30,073 nucleotides of DNA from assembly GCF_000716715.1 (NCBI RefSeq), contig NZ_JNYJ01000085.1:1-30073 (forward strand), read 5' to 3'. The number at the start of each line of letters is the position of its first letter. Positions within the stretch are counted from its first letter, which is position 1. Origin of the DNA: Dactylosporangium aurantiacum. GTDB taxonomy: Bacteria > Actinomycetota > Actinomycetes > Mycobacteriales > Micromonosporaceae. A program made the translations under genes and the position numbers. Below, in pieces: positions 7,990 through 16,771 of the stretch. The notes under the pieces were generated by a model that saw only the letters and a list, made by a program, of their open reading frames with translations, was not told the origin of the DNA and made no database searches.

Positions 7990-9537
7990 ATGGACACGCC
8001 CTTCATCCTGCGCACGATGGCGAGCCGGAAACTGCTCAACCCCGGCAGCCCCGCGCGGATCGTCCGCCAGCTCAACGCACTGCGCCGCTGGGGCTTCGGG
8101 CTCTACGGCGAGATGCGCTCCACCGCGGCCCGCGACCCCGACCGGGTGGCCGTGATCGACGAGGACCGCCAGGTCACCTACGCCGAGCTCGACGTGCGGG
8201 TCCGCCGCCTCGCCAACGCGCTGCGCGCCGAGCACGGGATCCGCGCCGGCGACCGGGTCGGCCTGCTGTGCAACAACTCCGCCGGCATGGTCGAGGCGAT
8301 GCTCGCGCTGATCGCGCTCGGCGCCCAGGCCGTGCTCGTGAACACCGGCCTCGGCAACGCGCAGCTCGAAGCGGTCGCGCACGACCAGTCCCTGACCCTG
8401 CTGGTGCACGACGACGACCTGCTCGGCATGCTCGCCGCGGTCCCGCCGAACCTGCCGCGGCTGGCGATGTCGAAGACCGGCGGGCTGATCCACCGGGCGC
8501 CGTCGGCGGAGCTCGAACCACCCGGCGACGCCGGCTCGGTCGTCGTGCTCACGTCCGGCACGACCGGCGCCCCGAAGGGCGCGCGGCGGCGCAACCCGTC
8601 GAGCCTGGGGCCGCTGGCCTCCGTCGTGAGCCGGATCCCGCTGTACGCCGGCGAGCGCATGTTCGTCGCCGCGCCCCTGTTCCACACGTGGGGCCTCGCC
8701 GCCCTGCAGCTGTGCCTGGCGCTGCGCGGCACCATCGTCGTCGCCCGCCGCTTCACCGCCCAGTCGACGGTCGACGCCGTCCGCGCCACCGGCTGCACCT
8801 CGCTGTTCGCCGTGCCGGTGATGCTGCAGCGGCTGCTGGAGGCGCCCGCGCCGATGCCCACGCTGCGGGTCGCGGCGACGTCCGGCTCCGCGCTCACCGG
8901 CCCGCTCGCGTCACGGTTCATGGACGTGTACGGCCCGGTGCTCTACAACCTGTACGGCTCCACCGAGGCGTCCTGGGTGTCGATCGCGACCCCGGAGGAG
9001 CTGCGGTCCGCGCCCGGCACCGCGGGCCGCCCACCGCACGGCACCCGGGTCGCGATCCTGTCCGACACCGGCACCGAGCTGCCCACCGGCGTCATCGGCC
9101 GGATCTTCGTCGGTAACGACATGCTCTTCGAGGGCTACACCAACGGCACCGGTCGCGAGTCGCACGGCGACCTGCTGGGCACCGGCGACCTCGGCCACCT
9201 GTCCGCCGACGGCCTGCTGTTCGTCGACGGCCGCGAGGACGACATGGTCATCTCCGGCGGCGAGAACGTGTACCCGGCCGCGGTCGAGGACGTGATCGCC
9301 GAGCTGCCACAGGTACGCGAGGTCGCCGTCGCCGGCGTGCCGGACGAGGAGTTCGGCCAGCGCCTGGCCGCGTGGATCGCCCTGCACGACGGCGAGTACG
9401 TCGACCCGGAGGCGGTGCGCGAATACGTCCGGCACCGCCTCGCCCGCTTCTCCGTGCCCCGCGACGTGCACTACATCGCCGCGCTGCCCCGCAACGCCAC
9501 CGGCAAGGTCGTCCGCCGGCAGCTGTACACCGACTGA
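7990..9537 (+). CDS. AMP-binding acyl-CoA synthetase (fatty-acid--CoA ligase family)
   Basis: A 515-residue ANL-superfamily enzyme, activating a carboxylic acid as acyl-AMP and then acyl-CoA. Seen: P-loop motif LTSGTTGAPKGARR from about residue 187, YGSTEAS (Y322), GTGDLGHLS, the hinge GREDDMVISGGENVYP, and the C-terminal catalytic lysine K506 in NATGKVVRR. It is the third gene of the TetR-flanked lipid cluster, so a fatty acid or related lipid acid is the likely substrate. ATG at 7990 follows GAAGGAG with an unusually short gap of two bases; the next in-frame ATG is at 8017. A strong hairpin terminator sits just upstream. Its stop is one base from that of the convergent gene. Confidence 0.93.
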   Translation: MDTPFILRTMASRKLLNPGSPARIVRQLNALRRWGFGLYGEMRSTAARDPDRVAVIDEDRQVTYAELDVRVRRLANALRAEHGIRAGDRVGLLCNNSAGMVEAMLALIALGAQAVLVNTGLGNAQLEAVAHDQSLTLLVHDDDLLGMLAAVPPNLPRLAMSKTGGLIHRAPSAELEPPGDAGSVVVLTSGTTGAPKGARRRNPSSLGPLASVVSRIPLYAGERMFVAAPLFHTWGLAALQLCLALRGTIVVARRFTAQSTVDAVRATGCTSLFAVPVMLQRLLEAPAPMPTLRVAATSGSALTGPLASRFMDVYGPVLYNLYGSTEASWVSIATPEELRSAPGTAGRPPHGTRVAILSDTGTELPTGVIGRIFVGNDMLFEGYTNGTGRESHGDLLGTGDLGHLSADGLLFVDGREDDMVISGGENVYPAAVEDVIAELPQVREVAVAGVPDEEFGQRLAAWIALHDGEYVDPEAVREYVRHRLARFSVPRDVHYIAALPRNATGKVVRRQLYTD

Positions 9538-9538
9538 C

Positions 9539-10231
9539 TCAGGAGAACAGGGTCAGCCCGGGCGCCACCACCAGGTTCGCGAGCTGCTGCTCGGTGATCG
9601 GACCCGGCCCGGTGACGGTCGCGCGGACCACGGTGCCGTCCGGGCGCACCGCCCACACGTCCGTCGCCGACCGGCGGAGCAGCACGCTGCCCTCCCGGGT
9701 CTCCTCGCGGCACCCCGGCGGGCACTGCTTGCCGGCGAAGGCGGCGCGGTCCGCGGCGGAGCGCATGCCGGTCGGCTCCAGGCTCACCGTCAGCGAGCCG
9801 CCGCCGGGAACCTGGAACGTGGCGGTGTAGCTGCCGTCGCGCTCGAAGAACACGGTGCCGGCGGGCACGTCCGGCAACACCGCGCCCAGCGCGCCGGTCA
9901 GCGCCGCGTCCAGCCGGACGATCGCCTCCTCGCAGCGCTCAGCGGTCGCTCCGGCCGGAGCGCCGGCGGTCGCGGTGGCGGCCGGCGGGGTCGTGCGGCA
10001 GCGCGGCGACGCCGTGACGACCGGCACGCCCGGGCGCTGCCCGGTCGGCTTCCGCGCGAGGAGCTGGGGCGCCGCGGTCACACCGAGGGCCAGCGCCGCG
10101 GCGACCGCGACGCCTGAGACGACTCGCAGGCGGCGGGTCCGGCGGCGCTCACCGGTGATCAGCCGGTCGACGTCGATGGCGGTGGGCGGCGGGTCCTGGG
10201 TCGCGGCACGCATGGCCTGGCTCAGATCCAC
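9539..10231 (-). CDS. Membrane partner of SigE-family sigma factor (anti-sigma-like, unknown function)
   Basis: About 230 residues with an anti-sigma-like layout: a short cytoplasmic N-terminus (IDVDRLITGERRRTRR), one membrane segment (about residues 38-58, VVSGVAVAAALALGVTAA), and an extracytoplasmic domain with several Cys (CRTT, ERCEEA, CPPGC). No recognised domain. The GTG start at 10231 lies inside the sigma factor gene (10-bp overlap), with GGGAGGGAG ahead of it, so the two are translationally coupled. By analogy with ECF sigma/anti-sigma pairs it may control the sigma factor, but there is no clear zinc anti-sigma motif. It may instead be an envelope protein of the regulon. Confidence 0.82.
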   Translation of the reverse strand: MDLSQAMRAATQDPPPTAIDVDRLITGERRRTRRLRVVSGVAVAAALALGVTAAPQLLARKPTGQRPGVPVVTASPRCRTTPPAATATAGAPAGATAERCEEAIVRLDAALTGALGAVLPDVPAGTVFFERDGSYTATFQVPGGGSLTVSLEPTGMRSAADRAAFAGKQCPPGCREETREGSVLLRRSATDVWAVRPDGTVVRATVTGPGPITEQQLANLVVAPGLTLFS

Positions 10232-10713
10232 AGCGGGTCTCCCTCCCGGAGGCCGGCCCGCAACGACTCCAACGCCCGGGCGGCCTGGCTCTTCACGGTG
10301 CCCTCGCTACAGCCGAGCGCCTGGGCGGTCTCCTCGACGGACAGGTCGCAGAAGTACCGCAGGACCAGCACGGCCCGGCGGCGCGGGGGCAGCCCGGCCA
10401 GGAGGGAGCGCACGTCGAGCCGCTGATCGGCGTCGGTGACCGCGACGGCGCGGTCCGGCAGCCGGTCGGTGGACGACTCGCGCCGCCACGGCCGCCGCCG
10501 CTCGTCCAGCCACGCGGACATCAGCATGCGGCGCACGTACGCGTCGCGGTGCTCCATCACCGTCGCGCGTTTCCAGTGCCGCAGCAGCTTGACCAGGACC
10601 GTCGACGTCAGGTCGTCGGCCAGGTGCCAGTCGCCGCACAGCAGGTAGGCGGTCTTGCGCAGGCGGTCCAGGTTGCCCGCGACGTATTCGCGGTACGCCT
10701 GATCGGTCGCCAT
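10222..10713 (-). CDS. SigE family RNA polymerase sigma factor (ECF type)
   Basis: A 163-residue sigma-70 family factor with regions 2 and 4 only. Seen: region 2 YLLCGDWHLADDLTSTVLVKLLRHW, a basic linker, and region 4 LPPRRRAVLVLRYFCDLSVEETAQALGCSEGTVKSQAARALESLR with a clear helix-turn-helix. The pattern is that of the actinobacterial SigE-family annotation group. ATG at 10713 follows GGGAGGGAG. It overlaps the membrane partner gene downstream by ten bases. The target promoters and inducing signal are unknown. A second member of the same family is at 20684-21190 with a similar overlap to a membrane protein. Confidence 0.93.
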   Translation of the reverse strand: MATDQAYREYVAGNLDRLRKTAYLLCGDWHLADDLTSTVLVKLLRHWKRATVMEHRDAYVRRMLMSAWLDERRRPWRRESSTDRLPDRAVAVTDADQRLDVRSLLAGLPPRRRAVLVLRYFCDLSVEETAQALGCSEGTVKSQAARALESLRAGLREGDPLWI

Positions 10714-10772
10714 CCGTGCTCCCTCCCTGTCGGGTTCATGGGGAGAACGGAGCCCGGGCCGCACCGGGTTGC

Positions 10773-12020
10773 CTACGGGACCGTGACGGCGCCCTTCTCC
10801 GCAGCGAGCGCGATGTCGGTGCGGTGCTGCGCGCCGTCGAAGGTGATCGCGTCGACCAGCCGGTAGGCGGCGGCGCGCGCGTCGGCCAGGGTGTCGCCGG
10901 TCGCGGTGCAGGTCAGCACCCGGCCGCCGGCGGTGAGCAGGGCGCCGTCGGCGCGGCGGGCCGTGCCGGCGTGGATGACGCCCGGCACGCCGTCGGCGCC
11001 GGTGATGACGTCGCCCTTGCGGGCCGACTCCGGGTAGCCGGCGCTGGCCATGACCACGCAGACCGCCGAGCCGGGCCGCCACGCCAGCGGCGGGTCCTCG
11101 GCCAGCCGGCCGACCGCGGCGGCGTGCAGCACCCCGGCCAGCGGCGTCTCGAGCCGGGCGAGGACGACCTGGGTCTCCGGGTCGCCGAAGCGGCAGTTGA
11201 ACTCGATGACCTTCGGCCCCTGCGCGGTGAGGGCCAGGCCGACGTAGAGCACCCCGGCGAACGGCGTCCCACGGTCGCGCATCTGCGCGAGGGTCGGCTG
11301 CACGACGCTCGCCATGACCTCCTCGACCAGGTCCGCCGGCGCCCAGGGCAGCGGCGAATAGGCGCCCATGCCACCGGTGTTGGGGCCGGTGTCGCCGTCG
11401 CCGATGCGCTTGAAGTCCTGGGCCGGCTGCAGCGGCACGGCGGCGGTGCCGTCGGTGACGACGAACAGCGACACCTCGGGGCCGGCGAGGTACTCCTCGA
11501 CGACGACCCGCTCGCAGCCGGCGCCGTGCGCGAGCGCCTCGTCGCGGCTGCCGGTGACGACGACGCCCTTGCCGGCGGCCAGGCCGTCGTCCTTCACCAC
11601 GTACGGCGGGCCGAACGTGTCGAGCGCGGCGGCCAGCTCGTCGGCGGAGGTGCAGACGAACGAGCGGGCGGTGGGCACGCCCGCCGCCCGCATCACGTCC
11701 TTCGCGAACGCCTTCGACCCCTCCAGCTGCGCCGCCGCCTTCGACGGGCCGAAGCAGGCGATGCCCTTGCCGCGGACCGCGTCGGCGACCCCGGCCACCA
11801 GCGGCGCCTCCGGGCCGACCACGACGAGGTCGACGGCGCGCTCCACGGCGAGCCCGGCCACCGCGTCGGGGTCGAGCGGATCGACCTCGGCGTTGACCGC
11901 GATCGCGGCCGTGCCCGGGTTGCCCGGGGCGCAGATGAGGTCGGTCACGGCGGGGTCGGCAGCCAGGGCCGCGGCGATCGCGTGTTCACGACCGCCGGAG
12001 CCGAGCAGGAGTACGCGCAC
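10773..12020 (-). CDS. purD: Phosphoribosylamine--glycine ligase (GAR synthetase)
   Basis: A 415-residue ATP-grasp enzyme of purine synthesis, joining phosphoribosylamine and glycine to give GAR. Seen: N-terminal VLLLGSGGREHAIA, ICAPGNPGTA, the ATP-grasp entry PTARSF, PYVVKDDGLAAGKGVVV, VVEEYLAGPEVSLFVVTDG, DFKRIGDGDTGPNTGGMGAYSP, and IEFNCRFGDPETQVVL. The length is normal. GTG at 12020 has no ribosome site but a TACGAT box eight bases upstream, suggesting its own leaderless promoter besides read-through from purA, which ends 23 bases upstream. The sigma factor gene follows 59 bases downstream on the same strand. Confidence 0.97.
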   Translation of the reverse strand: MRVLLLGSGGREHAIAAALAADPAVTDLICAPGNPGTAAIAVNAEVDPLDPDAVAGLAVERAVDLVVVGPEAPLVAGVADAVRGKGIACFGPSKAAAQLEGSKAFAKDVMRAAGVPTARSFVCTSADELAAALDTFGPPYVVKDDGLAAGKGVVVTGSRDEALAHGAGCERVVVEEYLAGPEVSLFVVTDGTAAVPLQPAQDFKRIGDGDTGPNTGGMGAYSPLPWAPADLVEEVMASVVQPTLAQMRDRGTPFAGVLYVGLALTAQGPKVIEFNCRFGDPETQVVLARLETPLAGVLHAAAVGRLAEDPPLAWRPGSAVCVVMASAGYPESARKGDVITGADGVPGVIHAGTARRADGALLTAGGRVLTCTATGDTLADARAAAYRLVDAITFDGAQHRTDIALAAEKGAVTVP

Positions 12021-12028
12021 GACGACAG

Positions 12029-12034
12029 ATCGTA
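12029..12034 (-). promoter_or_regulatory. -10 element of a leaderless promoter for purD (TACGAT)
   Basis: On the minus strand TACGAT ends eight bases before the purD GTG at 12020, within the short purA-purD gap. There is no ribosome site. Pattern-based inference. Confidence 0.4.
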
Positions 12035-12043
12035 CTGCCCCTG

Positions 12044-13387
<1,344 letters not shown>

Positions 13388-13398
13388 CTAACAACCGC

Positions 13399-14304
13399 GT
13401 GAAAGGCAGGTTGACAACGGTGGTCGACGTGGTGGTGCTCGCGCTCGGCGAAGGCACGTCGTGTGCCTGCGATAACGGCGCGTGCGGCACGCGTACCCCT
13501 ATTCTTGCCTGTCGCGACGCGCTGCGCACCGCAAGCGTCCAGGTCGAGACGGTCGTCGCGCACACCGACGCGGAGATCGACGCCGCGCTCAAGGCGCTGC
13601 CGGACGTGCGGCTCATCGTCGCCACCGCCGCCGACGGGCAGCTGCGGGCCGTCATGCGCCGCCTGGTCCGCATGTACGCGCCGGCCCCCAGCAAGCGGTC
13701 CGAGGCCGAGGCCGAGATCCCCGACGACCGGACCCTGCCGGACCTGCCCCCGATCGGCGTGCTGCCGCTGGGCCCCGACTCCACCGACCTCGTCACCCGG
13801 CTCGGGCTGCCCCGCGCCCCCGCCGACGTCGCCGCCGCCGTCCTCGGCGGCCACGTGCGCCGCCTCGACCTGCTGCGCAACGACGGCGGCTCGGTCACCC
13901 TCGACGGCGTCCTGGTCGGCGGGGTCGACGCGAGCGGCTCGGCCAGCACCTACCTGGCCCGCGTCGAGGTCGACGACGCCGTCCTCGCCGACGGCACCGA
14001 GCCCGTGCTCATGTCGGTGGTGGCCAACGCCTCGCGGTACGCGACGGTCGACGGCCTGCCGCTGGTGCTCTCCCCCGACATGGCCGACGGCCGGCTGGAC
14101 GTCGCGGTCGCGGTGCCCCGGGCGTCCAGGTCGCTCTTCCGCCGCCCCCGCGTCGAGATCGAGGTCCGCCGGGCCCAGGGCCGCGCGGTCGCCATCACCC
14201 CGCGCACCGACGTGCCGTTCGTCGACGACGGCGCCGAGGGCGTGCTCAGCCGCAAGCGCTCCTGGTGGATGGAGCGCGCCGCCTGGGCCGTCTACGTCCC
14301 CTGA
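13399..14304 (+). CDS. Diacylglycerol kinase-like protein with degenerate catalytic motifs
   Basis: A 301-residue protein with the outline of the DagK/sphingosine-kinase-like (DAGKc, NAD-kinase-like) fold. Seen: LIVATAADGQLRAVMRRL where active enzymes have a GGDGT motif, GVLPLGPDSTDLVTRLGLP where they have PLGTGNDxA, then AAVLGGHVRRLDLLRNDGG resembling the family's R-x-x-D-L strand, and a C-terminal beta domain ending in WMERAAWAVYVP. Both catalytic motifs are altered, so kinase activity is doubtful. The N-terminus has an odd Cys cluster (GTSCACDNGACG, then ILAC). The start is GTG 13399, or GTG 13420 behind AAAGGCAGG. It is divergent from purA. Longer ORFs in the other forward frames are compositional artefacts. 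Confidence 0.75.
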   Translation: MKGRLTTVVDVVVLALGEGTSCACDNGACGTRTPILACRDALRTASVQVETVVAHTDAEIDAALKALPDVRLIVATAADGQLRAVMRRLVRMYAPAPSKRSEAEAEIPDDRTLPDLPPIGVLPLGPDSTDLVTRLGLPRAPADVAAAVLGGHVRRLDLLRNDGGSVTLDGVLVGGVDASGSASTYLARVEVDDAVLADGTEPVLMSVVANASRYATVDGLPLVLSPDMADGRLDVAVAVPRASRSLFRRPRVEIEVRRAQGRAVAITPRTDVPFVDDGAEGVLSRKRSWWMERAAWAVYVP

Positions 14305-14316
14305 CGGCCGCCGCCT

Positions 14317-14345
14317 TCGCATACGGTGCGGACTCGCATACGGTG
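14317..14345 (+). repeat. 12-bp direct repeat TCGCATACGGTG, 17 bp apart
   Basis: Two exact copies (14317-14328 and 14334-14345) lie between the kinase-like gene and the ParA/EspI-like gene. Each contains TACGGT, a TANNNT -10 candidate. It could be two alternative -10 boxes or a regulator's direct-repeat site. Confidence 0.45.
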
Positions 14346-14369
14346 GGAGACTGCGGGAGGGGAACAGCT

Positions 14370-16166
14370 GTGAACGACGCGCTCTGGCCGCCCGACGAGG
14401 TCATCTCGGGGCGGCGCACCGAACGACCCATCATCGCGGGCCAGGTGCGGCCCGGCGACGAGGACGACGACGAGTTCCTCGACGACGACCAGGAGCCACC
14501 GGCGGCCGGCGCGGTCGTCGAACATGTCGGCTCACCGTGGGCCCAGCCGCCGGGGCGGGTGGGCCCGCCGGCGGCAGCGCCGCTCGGCGACGGCGAGCCG
14601 GGGCCGCCGGGACCGTGGCTGGAGTCACCGCCGGTGTCGGGCGGGCCGACCGGCAGCGAGGTCCAGCACGGCCAGCCGGTCCCGCACGTGCCGGTCTCGG
14701 GCGCGCCGGTCCGCTCACCGCTGTCCGGGCCTTCCGCGCCCATCCCGGTCTCCGGCGCGGGCGTCGTCCCCGTCTCCGGGCCCGGTCCGATCCCTGTTCC
14801 GCCGACCAACGGGGTGCCGGTGGCGATGCCTCCGGTCGTTCACCCTCCGCAGCCACCACAGCCTCAGCTTCCAGCGCCACCGGCACCGCCGACCTACCCG
14901 GCGCCGCCGATGTCGTACCCGGCGCCACCGGCCGCACCACCGGCGTATCCCGCGCCACCGTCCTACACCGGGCCGCCCGTCGCGCCGCCGGCCGCGCCCA
15001 CAGCGCCGCCGTCCACACCGCCAGGGCCGCCGCCCGCACCGCCAGAGGCGCCGTTCGCGCAACCGGGACCGCCTTCTGCACCGCCGCCAGGGGCGCCGTT
15101 CGCGCAGCCGGGGCCGCCCTCTGCACCGCCGGGGCCGCCGTTCGGGCAGCCGGGACCGCCGCCCGCGGCCGCGCAGATGCAGCACCGGCCGCCGACCGAG
15201 GCGCCACCGGCGACGGCGAGCTGGTCCGACGGGAGCACGCCGACCGCCGAGGAGTTCTCCCGGCGCCGGCAGGCCCGGCCCGTCGACCCGGTCGCCGCGC
15301 GGGGGGTGCGCGGCATCCTGTCCAAGGGGACCCTCGGCATGGTGTCGCTCGGGCCGGGGCGGCGCGAGCAGGAGTACCGGCACGACGTCGACCTCGTGCG
15401 GCGCAACTTCGGCGGGCTGCGCCAGGTGACCGTGGTCAACCCGAAGGGCGGCGCGGGCAAGACCGTCGCGGTGCTGCTGCTGGCCATGACGTTCGGGCAG
15501 AAGCGCGGCGGCTACGTGCTGGCCTGGGACAACAACGAGACGCAGGGCACCCTCGGGATGCGGGCGCAGCAGGACTTCCACACCCGCACGGTGCGTGACC
15601 TGCTGCGCGACCTCGACCACTTCCAGGGCGCGCAGGGGCGGGTCGGCGACCTGTCGCAGTACGTGCGCGCCCAGGGCGAGGGCATGTTCGACGTGCTCGC
15701 CAGCGACGAGTCGGCCACGGCCGGTGAGATGCTCACGGCGCAGTCGTTCGGCGAGATCCGCGACGTCGTCAGCCGCTTCTACAAGCTGATCGTGGTCGAC
15801 ACCGGCAACAACGTACGGGCGGAGAACTGGCAGGCCGCGATCGACGCCACCGACCAGCTGGTGGTGACGATGTCGGCGCGCAACGACTCGGCGGAGACGG
15901 CGTCGCGGATGCTCGACCACCTGGAGCAGCACGGCCGCCAGCGGCTGGTGCGGCAGGCGGTGACCGTGGTCTCGATGCCGCCGAGCCGGCGCCACCTCGA
16001 CGTGCCCGCGATCACCCGGCACTTCGCGGCGCGGACCAGGACGGTGCTGCTCACGCCGTACGAACGCTTCATCGACTCGGGCGAGCCGATCCGCTACTCG
16101 GCGCTCAGCTCCGCCAGCCGCGACGCCTGGTTGAAGGTCGCCGCGGCCATCTCGGAAGGGCTGTGA
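14370..16166 (+). CDS. Proline-rich ParA/MinD-type ATPase, EspI-like
   Basis: A 598-residue two-part protein. Residues 1-40 are acidic and charged. About 45-285 form a low-complexity linker of Pro, Ala, Gly and Val with repeats such as PPGAPFAQPGPPSAPP. About 330-598 form a deviant Walker A ATPase: signature K359 and Walker K364 in VNPKGGAGKTV, DNNETQGTLGM, and YKLIVVDTGNN as Walker B. This Pro-rich plus SIMIBI layout is that of EspI (ESX-1, mycobacteria) and related actinobacterial ParA-like proteins. No type VII secretion gene is in the window, so a role in secretion or in polar protein positioning is conjecture. GTG at 14370 follows GCGGGAGGGG. The stop lies 13 bases from the convergent DUF3151 gene. 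Confidence 0.85.
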   Translation: MNDALWPPDEVISGRRTERPIIAGQVRPGDEDDDEFLDDDQEPPAAGAVVEHVGSPWAQPPGRVGPPAAAPLGDGEPGPPGPWLESPPVSGGPTGSEVQHGQPVPHVPVSGAPVRSPLSGPSAPIPVSGAGVVPVSGPGPIPVPPTNGVPVAMPPVVHPPQPPQPQLPAPPAPPTYPAPPMSYPAPPAAPPAYPAPPSYTGPPVAPPAAPTAPPSTPPGPPPAPPEAPFAQPGPPSAPPPGAPFAQPGPPSAPPGPPFGQPGPPPAAAQMQHRPPTEAPPATASWSDGSTPTAEEFSRRRQARPVDPVAARGVRGILSKGTLGMVSLGPGRREQEYRHDVDLVRRNFGGLRQVTVVNPKGGAGKTVAVLLLAMTFGQKRGGYVLAWDNNETQGTLGMRAQQDFHTRTVRDLLRDLDHFQGAQGRVGDLSQYVRAQGEGMFDVLASDESATAGEMLTAQSFGEIRDVVSRFYKLIVVDTGNNVRAENWQAAIDATDQLVVTMSARNDSAETASRMLDHLEQHGRQRLVRQAVTVVSMPPSRRHLDVPAITRHFAARTRTVLLTPYERFIDSGEPIRYSALSSASRDAWLKVAAAISEGL

Positions 16167-16179
16167 CCACCGCGAACGG

Positions 16180-16593
16180 CTAGCGCAGGGCGGCGGTGGC
16201 GGCCGGGTCGCTGTCGTTGAGGAACTGCGCGCAGCGCTCGGCCTCGTCGGCCTCGCCGATCTGCCCGGCGGCCAGGCCGAGCGCGTTGAGCGCCCGCAGG
16301 AACCCCTGGTTGGGCTCGTGCGACCAGGGCACGGGGCCGGCGCCGCGCCAGCCGTTGCGGCGCAGCTGGTCCAGGCCGCGGTGGTAGCCGGTGCGGGCGT
16401 ACGCGTAGGCGGTGACCGGTTCGCCGTCGGCGAGCGCGAGCTCGGCCAGGCGGGCCCAGGCGGCGCTGAACGCCGGGTGCGCCGCGGCGACGGCCTTGAC
16501 GTCCTTCTCGGAGCCGGCGGCGGCGAGCTGCGCGGCGGCCTCGGGCTCGGCGGGCAGCAGCGTCGGTGATGGCTGTGGCAGCAGGTTCTGCAT
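16180..16593 (-). CDS. DUF3151 family protein
   Basis: A 137-residue protein of an actinobacteria-restricted family. Seen: the N-terminal NLLPQPSPTLLPAEPEA, AHPAFSAAWARLAELAL, VTAYAYARTGYHRGLDQLRRNGWRG and PWSHEPNQGFLRALNAL, which are the family's conserved blocks. The helical repeats look TPR-like. Function unknown. The Mycobacterium tuberculosis homologue (recalled as Rv0360c) also lies between purA and fba, supporting a conserved neighbourhood. ATG at 16593 is chosen because the protein then begins with the usual M-x-x-LLP; an in-frame TTG at 16605 is the alternative. There is no clear ribosome site. Confidence 0.88.
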   Translation of the reverse strand: MQNLLPQPSPTLLPAEPEAAAQLAAAGSEKDVKAVAAAHPAFSAAWARLAELALADGEPVTAYAYARTGYHRGLDQLRRNGWRGAGPVPWSHEPNQGFLRALNALGLAAGQIGEADEAERCAQFLNDSDPAATAALR

Positions 16594-16623
16594 ACAGCCA
16601 TTCAATCAGGGTGGCTGAACGGT

Positions 16624-16658
16624 GGAGGGTGCGTCCCGCGACCGGAGGGTGTGTCCCG
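16624..16658. repeat. 15-bp direct repeat upstream of DUF3151 and LOG genes
   Basis: GGAGGGTGCGTCCCG (16624-16638) and GGAGGGTGTGTCCCG (16644-16658) differ at one base and are 20 bp apart, about two helical turns. They lie in the divergent gap between DUF3151 and the LOG gene. Suits a regulator binding one face of the helix; no regulator is identified. Confidence 0.45.
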
Positions 16659-16712
16659 TTCCGGTAGGCACTAGAAAGAGAAGTCCGGAGCCTCCCCAGG
16701 ACCCGGTTACGC

Positions 16713-16741
16713 GATGGCCCGATCTTCACGGTCGGGTCATC
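16713..16741 (+). promoter_or_regulatory. Hairpin upstream of the LOG gene
   Basis: The 10-base arms 16713-16722 and 16732-16741 pair fully in RNA if one G-U pair is allowed, with a 9-base loop, followed by GCCCTTT. It ends 30 bases before the LOG GTG. It may end a short upstream transcript or be a leader structure. Confidence 0.4.
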
Positions 16742-16771
16742 GCCCTTTGCGGGTGCTGGCAAGATGACTGG

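Noticed and set aside
13463..15598. Long plus-strand frames overlapping the kinase-like gene
   Set aside because: Low-complexity Arg/Ala/Pro/Ser composition with no motifs; the family resemblance is in the 13399-14304 frame.
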